From Salvator merianae (Eukaryota > Chordata > Lepidosauria > Squamata > Teiidae): a DNA stretch of 64,000 nucleotides. Below are positions 24,445-36,137 of the stretch, piece by piece (the stretch's first letter is position 1; each line of letters starts with the position of its first letter). The stretch spans positions 3,929,996-3,993,995 of the forward strand of contig QVOM02000103.1 in assembly GCA_003586115.2 (NCBI GenBank), in the 5' to 3' direction. The translations under genes were made by a program, and so were the position numbers. The notes below the pieces were generated by a model. That model made no database searches. It saw only the letters and a program-made list of their open reading frames with translations, and had not been told where the DNA came from.

Positions 24445-24990
24445 GAAAAGAAAACTTTACAGGCATCTCCCTGCGCGCATGTGTGCGTGTGTCTGCATGG
24501 CTAGAAAAGTGGGAAACTGCTGCTGCTGCTGCTTTAGCCAAGTCTGAACATCTACAGAATTCTAGGCAGCCTCAGTTTGAGGGTGGGAAAGAGAAAACTT
24601 CCCATCCAACTTGTCCCTGCACACGTGTGTGTGTCTGCTTGCCTAGAAACGAGTACTGTGCTCCCTGCCCACTCATCCCTGCTGACCCGCCCCCCAGCAT
24701 AATGTGACAACAAAGTTGGTCATTGGAAGGCAGAAAATGGGGATCCCTCCCTCTGCACGCCCTCCCAAAAGTACAATCTCTCCCAAATAGTCTCTTTCCT
24801 CATTCCCACATCGCAAAGTAAAATGGGCTAGCAATCTGGAACGGCTTGAGAACTCATTAAATCCGAATGCAAAGTAGTCCGGATTTCACCAATTTCGTCC
24901 AGAAAAACTACGGAAAGGCAAGATCATGTCGGGCCAGTGGGAACTGAAGACAGCCTGTAAACTGATTAAATGCCATGTCAGAACGCAGCC

Positions 24991-27099
24991 TAAGTGTGAC
25001 AGAAATTATGTCCCATTGCTTTTTTATTTTTCCTGTGGCAAATCTGAGCGATCTCTGTACAAGACATACAAGACATTAGCAAGAGCTACTAGATACCTGT
25101 TCTGTTACAACAAAAATGTAGTTGTAACTGTAAATATACACCTGTGTTTTCAAAACATACAGTATGAATGCAGTTACCCTAGATTTTTGATTCAAAAATT
25201 GGGGAGGACAACAGATTGGGAGATCCTTCTGAAATTTCTCAGTGGTGAAGCATCAAAATTGTCTAATTATTTACTATAAGTTGAACTGCGAAAAGGAAAA
25301 GAAAAGAAAAGAAAACTCTTTCTGTATATAAAATGAACCTGCCTTAAGGCAAGGACATAGTTTTAATGAGCCAGCATGGACTATACATTTTCAAGTCCCA
25401 GAGCCCACTTCAAGGATGACTAAAAACAACACTGGGAATAATTACCAGCTTCTAAGGACTCCATATGCATTCAAATAATTCACAAAAAACAAAGTACTTT
25501 TGTATCTTGATGGGTCAGGATCATTGGTCAGCCTGACTCAAGTGGAACTGAAATTTAATCAATCATTTTATCCCTCATCTTCTCTAAGTAAAAGTTAAAA
25601 GTTAAAAAAAGAAAATAAAGATGGTTATTTGGATATATTTAGAATGATAAGAGAGATTGTCAGAGAAGAAGCTGCAGTTCCCCTCTTGAGCAGAGATTAA
25701 AACAAAAACAAAAAAGAGCCAGGATAATAAACCCACAGAATGTTTTTTCTAGCCGAGTATTTTAAAAAAAATAGGGTAAGACAATTCACATAAAATGTAC
25801 ATTTTGTAGATAACAATACATTCATGTTTACAAATAAGCAGATAATTACAATTTAATATTTATGTTTTACATTTGTTAATCCAGTTTATCACAGATCTGA
25901 CAGTATGATATGAAGTATTATTTTTTTCTATTGATTTAGGTAGTGGATCCCAAACTAACCAACCAACCAAACTGAATATTAACAGCCAACAGTTGCTGAT
26001 GTTGGAGGATGCACTGGGAAATACCCAGAATCTGCATGTTGAATTGCCTGTTCTTTGAAGTGCAAGTGGGGTAGCAAATTCTTCTTAATCCAACTCCTGT
26101 GCATTTCTTGTATTTCTGGTACACCAGCTTTCGGTATGCTAAATTGTATCATTTAGTGGATCTTACCAAGGCCTTCAGGATGCATAAAAATAGTACAAAT
26201 GATGCTTACCCCTCAAGACTTTACAAAGACTTTACTAGCTATTTCCTAATGTAAATACACATTAAGAAACAGCTCTCCAACATAGCCCTTGGCTGGGGCA
26301 ATTTTGGCAGTCTCCCTTTCCCATCATCCGTGACACATTTTGGCAGATGGTCATTGGTTTTGAATGTCTCTGTGGAATTGCCACATAAGTCATAAATCAT
26401 GCCCAGTCTCTCATATGCATACTGTAAGACAGCTGTGGTAGATGACCCTTTAGGATTATGATCACAACCCCTACTATCTACAAAATCATTAAAGTTGGAG
26501 AGGTTGAAGGATGGTGTTCTGACTCTCCCCTTGGCTTTAGATGTAAGGGTGGGCAAATCTGGTCAAGGGCTGTGATGGTTGTGTAAGAAAGAAGTTCCTT
26601 AGGAACTTTCCAGATAGAACCAAACTGAAGTAGGAGCATTCTGCAGTTGTATTAGATTCTTGGCACAACAGTTCCAGTTCAGGAAGGTAGCTTGCCATAC
26701 TGTAAATCAGTTTGGGTACAACTCCTTCTTTACAATAAGAGCAGTTTTTATTGGTTTCCTCTGGTAGGGATTGTGTTCCTGCACAACTTTTTTTTCCTTA
26801 AGAAAAAAAAAAAGGAGGAGGAAGGAAGGTAGTTTTCAAAGATTTGTCAGTGTGTGTATTTATCAGTTTTCACTTTAAAAAATGGATCTCAATTTACTTC
26901 CTCCCTTAGTGTCGTGGCAGAAGCCTCTGGTGCACTGCAGAGACTCATCAAACAACTAATGGAGATTAAGGCATGTAGATACCATTTTGTTGGGAGAGCA
27001 TTCAGACACGCCTTCCATGCCTTCAAATTTCCCATGGTTTCAGTACAAAAAAATTCACCTCGTGGAAAGAATAGCGTACCCTCAGCAGGTGCTGTCATT
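24991..27099. other. Unannotated stretch
   Basis: AT-rich sequence with an (AAAAG)n tract at about 25290-25316 and an A-run near 26800. A 105-codon minus-strand frame at 26239-26556 shows no recognisable domain and is not proposed as a gene. Confidence 0.5.
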
Positions 27100-27214
27100 G
27101 TTTTAGCTAATTTATATTACTCAGTTTTATACCGATTTTATTGTAACCCACCCTGAAACCTTTGGCTACAGGGCAGGATAGGCATATAAATAAATAAATA
27201 AATAAATAAATAAA
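27100..27214 (+). mobile_element. L2-type LINE 3' terminus with (AAAT)n tail
   Basis: TTTATTGTAACCCACCCTG..ACCTTTGGCTACAGGGCAGGATAGGCATATAAATA then (AAAT)n. The same terminus closes the long L2 at 20069, so this is a severely 5'-truncated sense L2. No coding sequence remains. Confidence 0.7.
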
Positions 27215-28471
27215 GTACATAGCTGTCTGGGGAGAATTACAAGTTGGTAAGAAAAATATTTTAAATATAAATAAATGGGTGAACACAACATAATATATTG
27301 GAACTCTGATCCTGCAGGCTGGAACAATAAACCCACTTGGAGAGCACTGAGCATGGGATTTGTTTCTGCATCTTGGGTGAAATAATTTTAAAAGGATCCA
27401 GGTTCTTCTGGAGATGGCACTGGAGCTTTTCCTTGCCCCATATATTAACAATCCTCATTGGCTTTCCATCACATACCCTGACACATTCCAGTAGTTTTGG
27501 CCATGATAGTAGCTGAAAAGCAGAAATGCTGGAAGCTGTGTGTGCTGCAGGTGCTATGCAAAATGATGGACAATAGTTTCAGTTGGCAGTGGTAGAGTGT
27601 GATAAGCTGATCTGGTTGGCTGATTTTTACATCACTGCTCAAATAATGTTTGGATTAGTTCTAGAATTTGAATTTTTGACTGATCAACATGGAAAGAAAA
27701 AAGACAAATAGGGAACAGACAGCCTTACCTACTGATAAAGTAATTAATTTTCTTTTAATTTTTATTGATTTCAAAAGAAAAAGAGATGCATAGCTATTTC
27801 CAACCAATAAAATAATTCAAAGATGTTACATAGAAATTGAAATTGGGTAGGACCCTGATGAAGGTTCAAATCTGTCAAAACCTGAATGCAGCTTAACCAT
27901 TTTCAGGTAGACCTAAATAATTTCAGATCTTTTGGAGATGAATGAAGATGTGCTCAAAGTTGCTGAAGTTGGAGTCAATTCAAGCTGAAGCTAACTTCTA
28001 GAAGGGCCTTCCACTACTATTTGCATAATTGATAGTTGCATGTCTGATGTGCAGGTGGGAAAAGAGTTTCTGAACAGCCAATGTGACCCTGTGACCAAGA
28101 ATGAGTTTGTTAATTTATTGGACTTATATAATGCAGATTTCAAAAAACTGTATGTGGCTTATAAGAAAACTCAAAATGCATGCATATAATCATAAATAGA
28201 ATTATAAGTAATCATGGTCTCTCCGTCAATTGTTACCAGTTACACAAGTAAAAACAGTATGTTTTTAAAGATAACTTTTTGAATAGTTTATCCCATGAAT
28301 GGTGTTGTAGTCTTGGAGTGCTCTTTCCTAGCAGGGTTGCCAAAATCAGCCAACTGATTAGTCACATCTGGCTTTTTAAAGGCATATTCTATGGGTAGGA
28401 TAGTTTGGCAATTTGTGACCAGACTGTCTACTGGTAAGACAGAGCACAGGTGGTTAAGACAAATTAAGAAG
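27215..28471. other. Unannotated stretch
   Basis: No gene or repeat family was recognised; short chance frames only. Confidence 0.5.
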
Positions 28472-28479
28472 CTCTGTGT

Positions 28480-28800
28480 TAGAGATGTGCACAAACCCTA
28501 AAACTGTGATTCAGTTTGAATTAAACCAAATCTCAAATTTGAACTGGTTGAGTTCAAACCTTGAACAAGTTCAAACCTCTTCATTTTTTAAGAAATCAAT
28601 GAAAAAAAGGCAGTTGTGACCAAATACAAACCAGTTCAACTAGAACTGGGGCTTTTCACTGATTTAGACAACACCCCTGATTTGTTTCAAGTTTGAACTG
28701 GGCCCCTCAAATGGGATAATTCAGGTTCAAGTTTAAACCAGCCAAATCACCCAGTTCAATTCAAAATGGTTCAAAAATGAGCCAGTTCTACACATTTCTA
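28480..28800. mobile_element. hAT-type MITE with perfect 8-bp target duplication
   Basis: The left end TAGAGATGTGCACAAACC and the right end, inverted TAGAAATGTGTAGAACTGG, form imperfect terminal repeats. CTCTGTGT occurs immediately outside both ends (28472-28479 and 28801-28808), an exact 8-bp target duplication diagnostic of the hAT superfamily. The 321-bp interior is non-coding and dense in GTTCAAAC/GTTTGAAC and AACCAGTT/AACTGG motifs in both orientations. Terminus 46290-46310 (CACATGTGCACAAAATT) could belong to a decayed relative. Confidence 0.85.
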
Positions 28801-28808
28801 CTCTGTGT

Positions 28809-31388
28809 GGATATAGCCTTTGTTAAATATAGGCTGACTGACATTTCTGCTATAGATCTTCACAGCTGGCTTAAAAATGTTCATCAGTATTTGCACCTGA
28901 AACTAGACAGTATAGTTAATGGTCTTGTGTTTGGTTCTTTTGATTTTGATCCTGTTTCTGATACTTTTAGCATTTTTACTATATGTTTACTAATGAGATA
29001 TGCAAAATTGTTATCAAATTTAGAGAACAAAAATTGGAAAGACAGAAAATTCCAATATTCATAGTTTGATAACTTGACTGACAGTAGCATAACAGTATGG
29101 AACAGATACAAATTATTGATTTAGGAAATAGGTGTAAAATGGAAAGATAAAAGAAGAGGATTCCTGACTTATTGTTAGTAGTGAATGTGAAAAAAGAACT
29201 TGAACCTGTAGTCAGTAACCAACTGAGATTCATTAGCAGACAGTGTTACTGCTGGGGAAAAAAAAGAAATACACTTCTAGACTTCATTAATTGAGGTCTA
29301 ATATAATAACACTATTCGGACACTTTACACAGAAAGGAGTCATGTCATGTTCTAAGAGAGTGCAGAATGGAAGAGAATACCAGGAAAAACTCAGTTACAG
29401 CACTAACAGCAAGCTCTATTTTAACTGATGTGCTCAAGTGCAGACTGGAATCCATTTAACAGGGATGCTTTTCATTCAGATTCTGTGATTCTAAGTCACT
29501 TTATGTTACCCTCCCAAAGACTAGAAACAGCTGTGCTGACTTTCTGATCTTGCCTATGCCCTTGCCAAGAGAGACAGTGTCTTATTGTGAGTTTTTGTTT
29601 CCTCCTTCTTCATCAATGAAAGATCCAAGATTGAAATTTCATTTCTTCTATAATCTGAAATCTCTTTCCACACAACAGTGCATAAAGCAGCTAGCAGCAA
29701 ACACTAAAATACATCAAAAAACAATATTTTTAAAATATAGAACAATATTTCAATCAAGAAGCTAAAAATGAACTTTATTGATTTGACAAAAATCAAGTAC
29801 TTTCATATAATGGAATTCAGCTTAAATTGATAGCCAGTTATTTTTTCTGCTAGAAAAACTGACCCAGAGACTTAGTTAAATAGTCAGGTAATGCACTACC
29901 AGAAAAAGGAAATAATTATGCATTCACAGGCTATGTTGCTTGCCCATGCATGAAAATTATAGTTAAATTAATTTGTTTCATTCAAATAAACTACATTCCC
30001 AAATTAAGTCTCCTAGCTATTACCAGAATAATACACTTTGTTTTTAAAGTTTCATACTTGTCATTTAGGCCTCCTACTTTGTTGGCTTTGCCATATTTAC
30101 TATTATGAATTGCAAACATTCAATTTTTATCAAGTTGTCAGAGATGTTTAGTCTTCTGGTAACATATCAAAGAGATGAGTTGTGTCAGATTTTTAGACCT
30201 CTAGCCAGGTCTAAAAACTGTTTAATAATTCAAGCTGAATTGAAGGTTTCTTCTAATTCAACAGGACAAAGATTCCTAGATCAAGCATAAACTGAACAAT
30301 GTATTTAGAGTGGAAAATATGAAATCATAAGGCTTCAAGCTACCAATAAGTAATTTAGCATTTAAAATATCTTTTAAAAATGCAACATATATGTTATATA
30401 AGAAAATACTTTAGGTAAAATCTTTACTGTGTAAGTCACTTGTAGCTCACCAACAGAGTATGGTTTACCAAGTGTGCATTTTATTAAGATGGCACCAAAA
30501 AAGGGAGATGAGCATGCTAATAATTAATTGGCTATTTTTGACTGAAGGCTAAAGCCCAGATATGATTTAATGAATGCTCTCCATTGGGGTATTATTATTT
30601 GAATTAATTGAATTAATCTAGAAATACACACCAAGAAATTATTAGGTCAACAAATAATCTTATTTAAATAGTGCTAGTTTCATAGGCCTTCTTGCTACCA
30701 TTAGCCAGACTGCCAAATTTTAATTTTATGAGGATGGATGATCTTGATAATGTGAATAACTTTTTCTGCTCCTGCTAGTATATCAAGTGATGTTAAAAAG
30801 ACAAGGTGAGACAGACTTTTCTGTTTGTGAGCTCATTTCTACAGCAAGGAGGACCTGATTATCATGAACTTCCAGAGAAGCAAGATTGGGAAACCTACTT
30901 CACAACATCACCCCTTGCAAAAAAAAAGTAATGCATCACCGAAAATGAGAGTCAGTATTTGCATACAGTTTGTATATCACAGTTGTAGATAGAGATGTAA
31001 ACATAGAAATAACTGTAATTTAAATAGGAATACAACAGTATTCATCATACTGGAAGATACTGGAACCAAGTGATCTGCATGCTCTGACTGTGTTCAGATT
31101 AGAGATCTAAAAATCAGGGGTGGGTACTATGGAAATATTCAGGGGGAGATTTGTTTGTTTCTCCTCTCAGCAAAAAAAAATCAGGAAGTGTTGATTTATG
31201 CAATATTCTGTTTTGCTTGATGTAGAACATATTCAAGAAATCTTTCCAGTACCATTATCTAAACAAGATATTCAGATATTCTAAATATTCGCAGATATTT
31301 TCATGTAGTAACATACAGAATAAGATCTTTACCATTCCTGGTTGGTTGGTTTTTTTGAAGTTTGTTTCTTTGTTTTATTGGACAAGGA
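28809..31388. other. Unannotated, repeat-poor AT-rich stretch
   Basis: About 2.6 kb with no recognised transposon and no plausible exon. A 95-codon frame crossing the MITE boundary at 28777-29064 has no recognisable domain. Confidence 0.5.
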
Positions 31389-31512
31389 TATATATATATA
31401 TATTTAACTGTAGTCTGTTTAATGTCCAGTCATCCACATTCCTCATTTTTTTTCCTTTTTAAATATAACTTTATTTTGATTGTTTCCAGTTACAGTCATT
31501 TCCAATATATAC

Positions 31513-31513
<1 letters not shown>

Positions 31514-31555
<42 letters not shown>
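31514..31555. repeat. TA microsatellite with A-run
   Basis: An uninterrupted (TA)n tract of about 42 bp followed by an A-run to about 31568. A shorter TA tract lies at 31388-31402. Confidence 0.95.
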
Positions 31556-31561
<6 letters not shown>

Positions 31562-31641
31562 AAAAAAATCAGTTTCTCCAATCTTGCATTTTGCAATCCC
31601 CCCTCCCTTCCCTGCTTCTCAATAACCTGATCTCCAGTTTA

Positions 31642-32448
31642 GGACCTGTTTGCACTTCCCATGCTAGAATGGGCTAATTAGCCCATTCTAGCATGGAATA
31701 GACCCCACCGTGCAGACACTGTCTGCACAATGGGGCCTTAAAACCAATTTAGCCCAGCTACCTGCGTTCACGAGTGCAAACGGCAATAGCCGTGCCTGAT
31801 CCTAGCCATGACAGTGGCCAGCAAGCATCTGGCTGCTGCCATGGCGGCCGCAGCAGCTCCATGCCCAGTGGGCAGTTGGGCCTACTGCTCCACGCTGCCG
31901 TGATCAGGCCGGGGATGCCGGATGTCAGGCATTTCGGTGCCCGATCACAGGTGTGAAGTGCGGTCACCGAGGCAGCGGCCTGCAAGCGACAGGCTACTGC
32001 CGTGGCAACCGAGAGGCCCACACAGTGCGCATGCATGAGTATGCGGCTTACACATGCACACTGCCCCCCCGTAGCACATTTGGGCCTTCCCGACCGGCCC
32101 CCCCAGTGCCCTGATTGGTCCCGCCTGGCCCGATCAGGGTGGCCTGATCACCTAAATGAGGCCAGGTGGATGCATGTGAGATTGCGAGATCACACATGCG
32201 TGATGGGTAGGCTGATTGCCCAGAAGATGGCCGCTGCCGCCGTGCAGAAGGTAGGTTCGAACGAATCCTCACCTGAAGCTCACTTTTAGCTTCAGGTGAG
32301 GATTCAGACAGCTACTTTCTTCACCAGAGGTAGTAGAGATCAGCAACGGATGAGGTCCGTTGCCGGTCACTACAGCCACCTTCTGGTACGAATGAACTTG
32401 ACTAGAAAGCATGCCTCATGCTTGCTACTGTCAAGTGCGAACAGGCCC
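31642..32448 (-). mobile_element. GC-rich Harbinger-like MITE, hairpin-bearing family (best copy)
   Basis: Ends GGACCTGTTTGCACTT and, inverted, GGGCCTGTTCGCACTTGAC. The left terminus carries a perfect 38-bp palindrome at 31659-31696. The right part carries a hairpin with 18-bp perfect arms at 32263-32280 and 32288-32305. The interior is GC-rich with recurring GATCAGG, TTGGGCC and GCCGTGGCAAC-like boxes, and no transposase. Related copies at 53934 and 62798 run the other way and share the terminal hairpin and the CATGGCAGTG..GGCTGCTG text. The flanking trinucleotides are TTA and ATA, compatible with a degraded TWA duplication. Confidence 0.7.
31659..31696. repeat. Perfect 38-bp palindrome
   Basis: The two 19-bp halves (31659-31677, 31678-31696) are exact reverse complements with no loop; the centre is CTAATTAG. 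It sits just inside the left TIR of the MITE. Imperfect versions occupy the same relative place in the related copies near 54370-54422 and 63448-63496. Confidence 0.95.
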
Positions 32449-32689
32449 ATAGTATTATTCAGACTTATAGATCAAGGACATTCAAAATCCTTGCACCACT
32501 CAGTATCTTGACTTCTGGTAATACCGGGAAGGCATCTATATACAGTTTCCATATTGCTTCGATTTATTTTGCATACTTTGACATTCCATTCTAGTTTTAC
32601 AAGTACAAGTTGCACTTCTGCCCATTTGTGGCACTGCCATTTTCACAAAATCAAGGCAGCATTAAAGGAGTAGATACCAGTAGCAGAAG

Positions 32690-33107
32690 CATCCATGTAG
32701 TTATTAAGAACAAGGAAAGAGGGTAATAATACCCAAGGTATATGACTGGTTGATTAAAATGATCAACCTAGCTGAAATGGATAAATTAAGAAACTTATTG
32801 AAAAATAAGATTGTCGATAACTTTGTTAAAAACTGGAGACCCTTTATTGAGTTTCTACAAGAATTAGAAAACAACCTATTAATCACTGGATTTGAAGAAT
32901 AAAGATTAAAGAAGACATGGAAGAAGAAGAAAACAGAGAAAACAGGAGGGGCAAGAAATAAGGAATGTAAGACAACATTTAGAAGAAGGTGGGAAGTCAG
33001 CAATTTATTGAATGGATGCCTACTTATATAAATATACCTATCCGGGAACTTGATATATGTTTTATGTATTCTTAAAACAAATAAATTTTTATTTTTTTTT
33101 AAAAAAA
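32690..33107 (+). pseudogene. L1 ORF2 C-terminus and 3' end
   Basis: A sense frame from about 32716 reads VYDWLIKMINLAEMDKL.. and ends ..NWRPFIEFLQELE..ITGFEE before a stop near 32900, the typical last segment of reptile L1 ORF2 (LAEMxKL ... WxPFIEYL). A purine-rich 3' UTR follows, then an AAATAAATTTTTATTTT/A-rich tail at about 33078-33107. The copy is strongly 5' truncated. It differs clearly from the L1 at 34856, so two L1 subfamilies are present. Confidence 0.65.
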
Positions 33108-34030
33108 GAATTGTATTGCATTGCCTGCCCAAGATGCCCAGGAGAAGATAAAGAACATGTCTAAAGTTTTTCAAATGGAAGGAGATCTTATTGTCTTGGA
33201 ACTGGAACCCTGAGACCCACAAAATAGAAAAGGAGTGCAAAGAAGTTGAAAAGTGTTCTTGTCTGTTGAGTTTAAATCTATAAAAGGTGCTTAAAATGAC
33301 TATTAAATATATTTCAATTATCCCCCAAAATCTTCACCTGCCCTTTCCAAAAAATGCTTTTATGGTTTCAAGATGTCTAGGAAATTTACAACTGGTGAAG
33401 GTGATGGGGAGCTTCAGGCTCTCTGTTGTTTCTTTTGGATTTCTTGATTGTTGGACTTTGGACAGTCCAATCCATTGGCTGTAGGACAGCACAGCTCAGC
33501 TCCAGCAAAAAATGACTCTGATTTTGGACAAAAACATCCATGCATATATATCTTTGCAAAAAGTTCCAGGTTTTATTGCCTTCTTTTCACTTCATCTCAT
33601 TCAGAGGGTCTTCAACTGATGAGATACTGCCCTCGCTATTTATATTTTTTCCTTAGTTTTCAAGAAAGTGGCATGTACCCTATGTTTTGCATAAAGATGG
33701 GAATGGAAGAATTTATAACATGTCAGATTATACAATGAAAACAATTCTTTTTAGAGAAATAATTTTAGTCCCCCATCAGCACTTGGCAGTGTGCTATAAA
33801 TACAGTCCTTTGCTGACAGTGCTAAGATCTGTAGTATCTGATGGCACTACAAAAATATTCTCTTGATGCACAATTAAAGACAGGGCAAGGCATCTTCTTT
33901 CACAGCAGTGTGGATTACTTGTCATAGCGTTGCTTGCATGCCAGCATACAATGTGGTAATCTTTTCAAGTGAGACAAAGAAAACACTTGATTATTGGGAT
34001 TCTTTGGGTGCTTGTGGCACTCTGGATCTT
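33108..34030. other. Unannotated stretch
   Basis: No gene or repeat family recognised. Confidence 0.5.
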
Positions 34031-34348
34031 GGAACATAAGAACATAAGAGAGGCCTGGGTGGATCAGCCCATCAAGTCCAGCAGCCTGTCTCGCACAGTG
34101 GTACACCATTTCTTCTGAGCATTCTCAATCAGAAGACAATGGTTAAACCCTCATTTGCTTTAGATGCCCTGCAAATGTTTTTTATATGCCTGTCTCTCCA
34201 ACTCAGATATGGAACCTAGGCATCCATTCTAGTATCCATCAATACAGCTATCCTCCACAAATATCTTCAGTTCTTAAACTGTCCAGGCTAGTGGTTGTCA
34301 ATCCCTCTCTGGTAATAAATTCCATAGGCCAATGACATGCTGGGTTAA

Positions 34349-34386
34349 ACAAACAAACAAACAAAATCTTTTTTTTTTTTTTTTTG
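34349..34386. repeat. AAAC repeat followed by T-run
   Basis: An (AAAC)n tract and a T-run lie within the antisense CR1, where the CR1 3' UTR text is interrupted; it may be a small insertion. Confidence 0.7.
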
Positions 34387-34855
34387 TCACTCCTAACTTT
34401 TCTGCCTATCAGCTTCATAGAGTGCCCCTGATCCTGGTATTTTATAACAGAAAAAAAGGTTGTTTATTTTTTCTCTACCCACCTTTTCCTTGCATGACTT
34501 CAATCAGGTCCACCCTTAAATGCCACTTTTCAAGGCTGAAGAGGCCTAGATATTTTAGCCTGATCTCATAAGGGAGATGTTTCAGCTGTCTGATCATTCT
34601 GGTTGCCCTTTTCTGCCCTTTTCCCAAAAATATCCTTTCTGTGGTGTGGTGAACAGAATTGTGCACAAATGTGACCTCATCATGGATTTGTAAAGAGGCA
34701 TAATGATGCATGCTTGTAGATTTATTTTCTGTTTTCTTCCTAATTATCTCTAATATTGAACTTTCTTTTTTCATTGCTGCTGTGCACTGGGTGACACCTC
34801 ATTGAGCTGGCCACCAGAATCCCAAGGTCCCTTTCTTGATCCATTGCAAACCTCA

Positions 34856-36137
34856 AAATGGAGAAAAAGATACAGAATTTAGAGAATAGTAGTTTAATGT
34901 GGGGTAAAATGCTAGAGAGAAAATAGAGAGGGTTATATGGACCATTGAAACAAGTTATGGAAATTTGGAGAAGCTATCAACAGAAACTAGCACCACAAAT
35001 ATCAAAATATACAACTATTGAATATATAAATAAGGATCAAGAGGTGATGGAAGAAAGACTATTATATCAATTAAAGGAAAATGGGATTAAATATTTAAAG
35101 GATCTATATAATATTAGAGAGGAATGGAGGGAACAGGAAATAAAACAGGTTCTGGGGACAAGATGGCTAACTTATAATTCTTTGAGAAACTGGTCGGTAA
35201 CTAATAACATACATTTATTGATCTACAGACCATTGACAGAGATAGAGGAAATATTGGAAGAATGTTTAAAGGGGTCAAAAGGTATAGGGAGTAAAATATA
35301 TGGCTTATTAACAAATCAAAAGAATGAAATAATGGAAAGCATGTTTCAAATATGGCAGTCAGATATTAATATTACGAGGGGAAATGTTGGGCAAAAATTG
35401 AAGAAAATTAATGATTTAAAGAATAATAGGGCACAAGAGATGGTCCTGAAAATATTTTATAGATTGTATAGGATACCCATGATGTCACTGCAATACTGGC
35501 ATAGGTGTGGTCACAGAGGCACATATTTCCACCCTTGGTGGGAATGTGATATTATAAAATTGTTTTGGATAGTTATTCAGAATGAAATTAATGACATTTT
35601 AAATTTAAATTTGAATTTATCACCTGAACTAGTTTTTTTTTGATGTGACATCAGGGAGAATAAGCGAGGAAAAACAGTATCAAATGATATTAGCAGCGCA
35701 ATCGACAATTGTATTGGGATGGAGGGAAAGTATTAAATGGACCTTAAGTAACTGGTATAGGTACTTAATGGAACAATATAGATTTGATAAAATGCGGGAA
35801 ATTAGATTTAAAAGTCAAGGTATGAAATTGCTTTTTAAAACAGAGGAAAAATGGAAAAACTTATTGTATTTTTCCACAAGACCCCAAGCACCAGATGAAA
35901 TAAGAGAAGAAATAATAAGACTGACTCTTTGGTCCAGCTAAAAAGAAGGTGGAAGAAGATGGAATAAGTAATCTAATGTCGTCAACCAATGTGCCTAAGG
36001 GGTAATTTGGTAGAGTGGTGGTGGGGTAGTTATTGTTTGTTGGTTTGTTTTTCAATGTATTTTTTTTGGGGGGGAGCACTATATGTTGTATTTCTTTATG
36101 TTGTTATAAAAAATATTAATAAAAATAATTTAAAAAA
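34856..36137 (+). pseudogene. 5'-truncated L1 inserted in CR1
   Basis: One frame (34945-35643) continues, after a shift near 35640, in a second (35645-35941). Together they give the C-terminal third of L1 ORF2, including the conserved WHRCGHRGTYFHPWWEC zinc-binding-like block near 35495-35550 (L1 C..G..H..WEC) and FDKMREIRFK. A G-rich 3' UTR and an AATAAAAATAATTTAAAAAA tail end it near 36137. It is flanked by CAAACCTCA (34847-34855) and CAAAGCTCA (36138-36146), a 9-bp target duplication with one mismatch. The two frames are long and open, so it is much younger than the CR1 it splits, though truncated and dead. Confidence 0.85.

Larger units (their letters stand above)
23486..24990 (-). mobile_element. 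Non-autonomous DNA transposon, copy C (inverted, replaced core)
   Basis: The ends match copies A and B in opposite orientation: the left end GGCTGCGGTCCGATATC corresponds to their right end, and the right end inverted reads GGCTGCGTTCTGACATGGC. Homology covers about 23486-23750 and 24715-24990. The middle (about 23755-24715) is unrelated to the A/B core. It contains a TG/AG microsatellite and a long inverted repeat (separate entries), and a CTG repeat near 24519-24533. The flanks are AAA (23483-23485) and TAA (24991-24993), a 3-bp duplication with one mismatch. Frames of up to 185 codons in the core are low-complexity and show no transposase or other domain. Confidence 0.7.

Noticed and set aside
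23990..24547. 185-codon frame in the core of transposon copy C
   Set aside because: It runs through the TG/AG microsatellite and both arms of a palindrome. The product is low complexity and no homologous frame exists in copies A or B.
26239..26556. 105-codon minus-strand frame in non-repeat sequence
   Set aside because: The longest frame in that stretch, but with no recognisable domain and no paired splice signals or neighbouring coding sequence. A frame of this length is plausible by chance.
27841..27900. CCTGATGAAGG..CAAAACCTGAA text resembling a Penelope-like element end
   Set aside because: Only a short match, with no nuclease or RT text on either side.
28777..29064. 95-codon plus-strand frame
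   Set aside because: It begins inside the hAT-type MITE and continues into AT-rich sequence with no recognisable domain.
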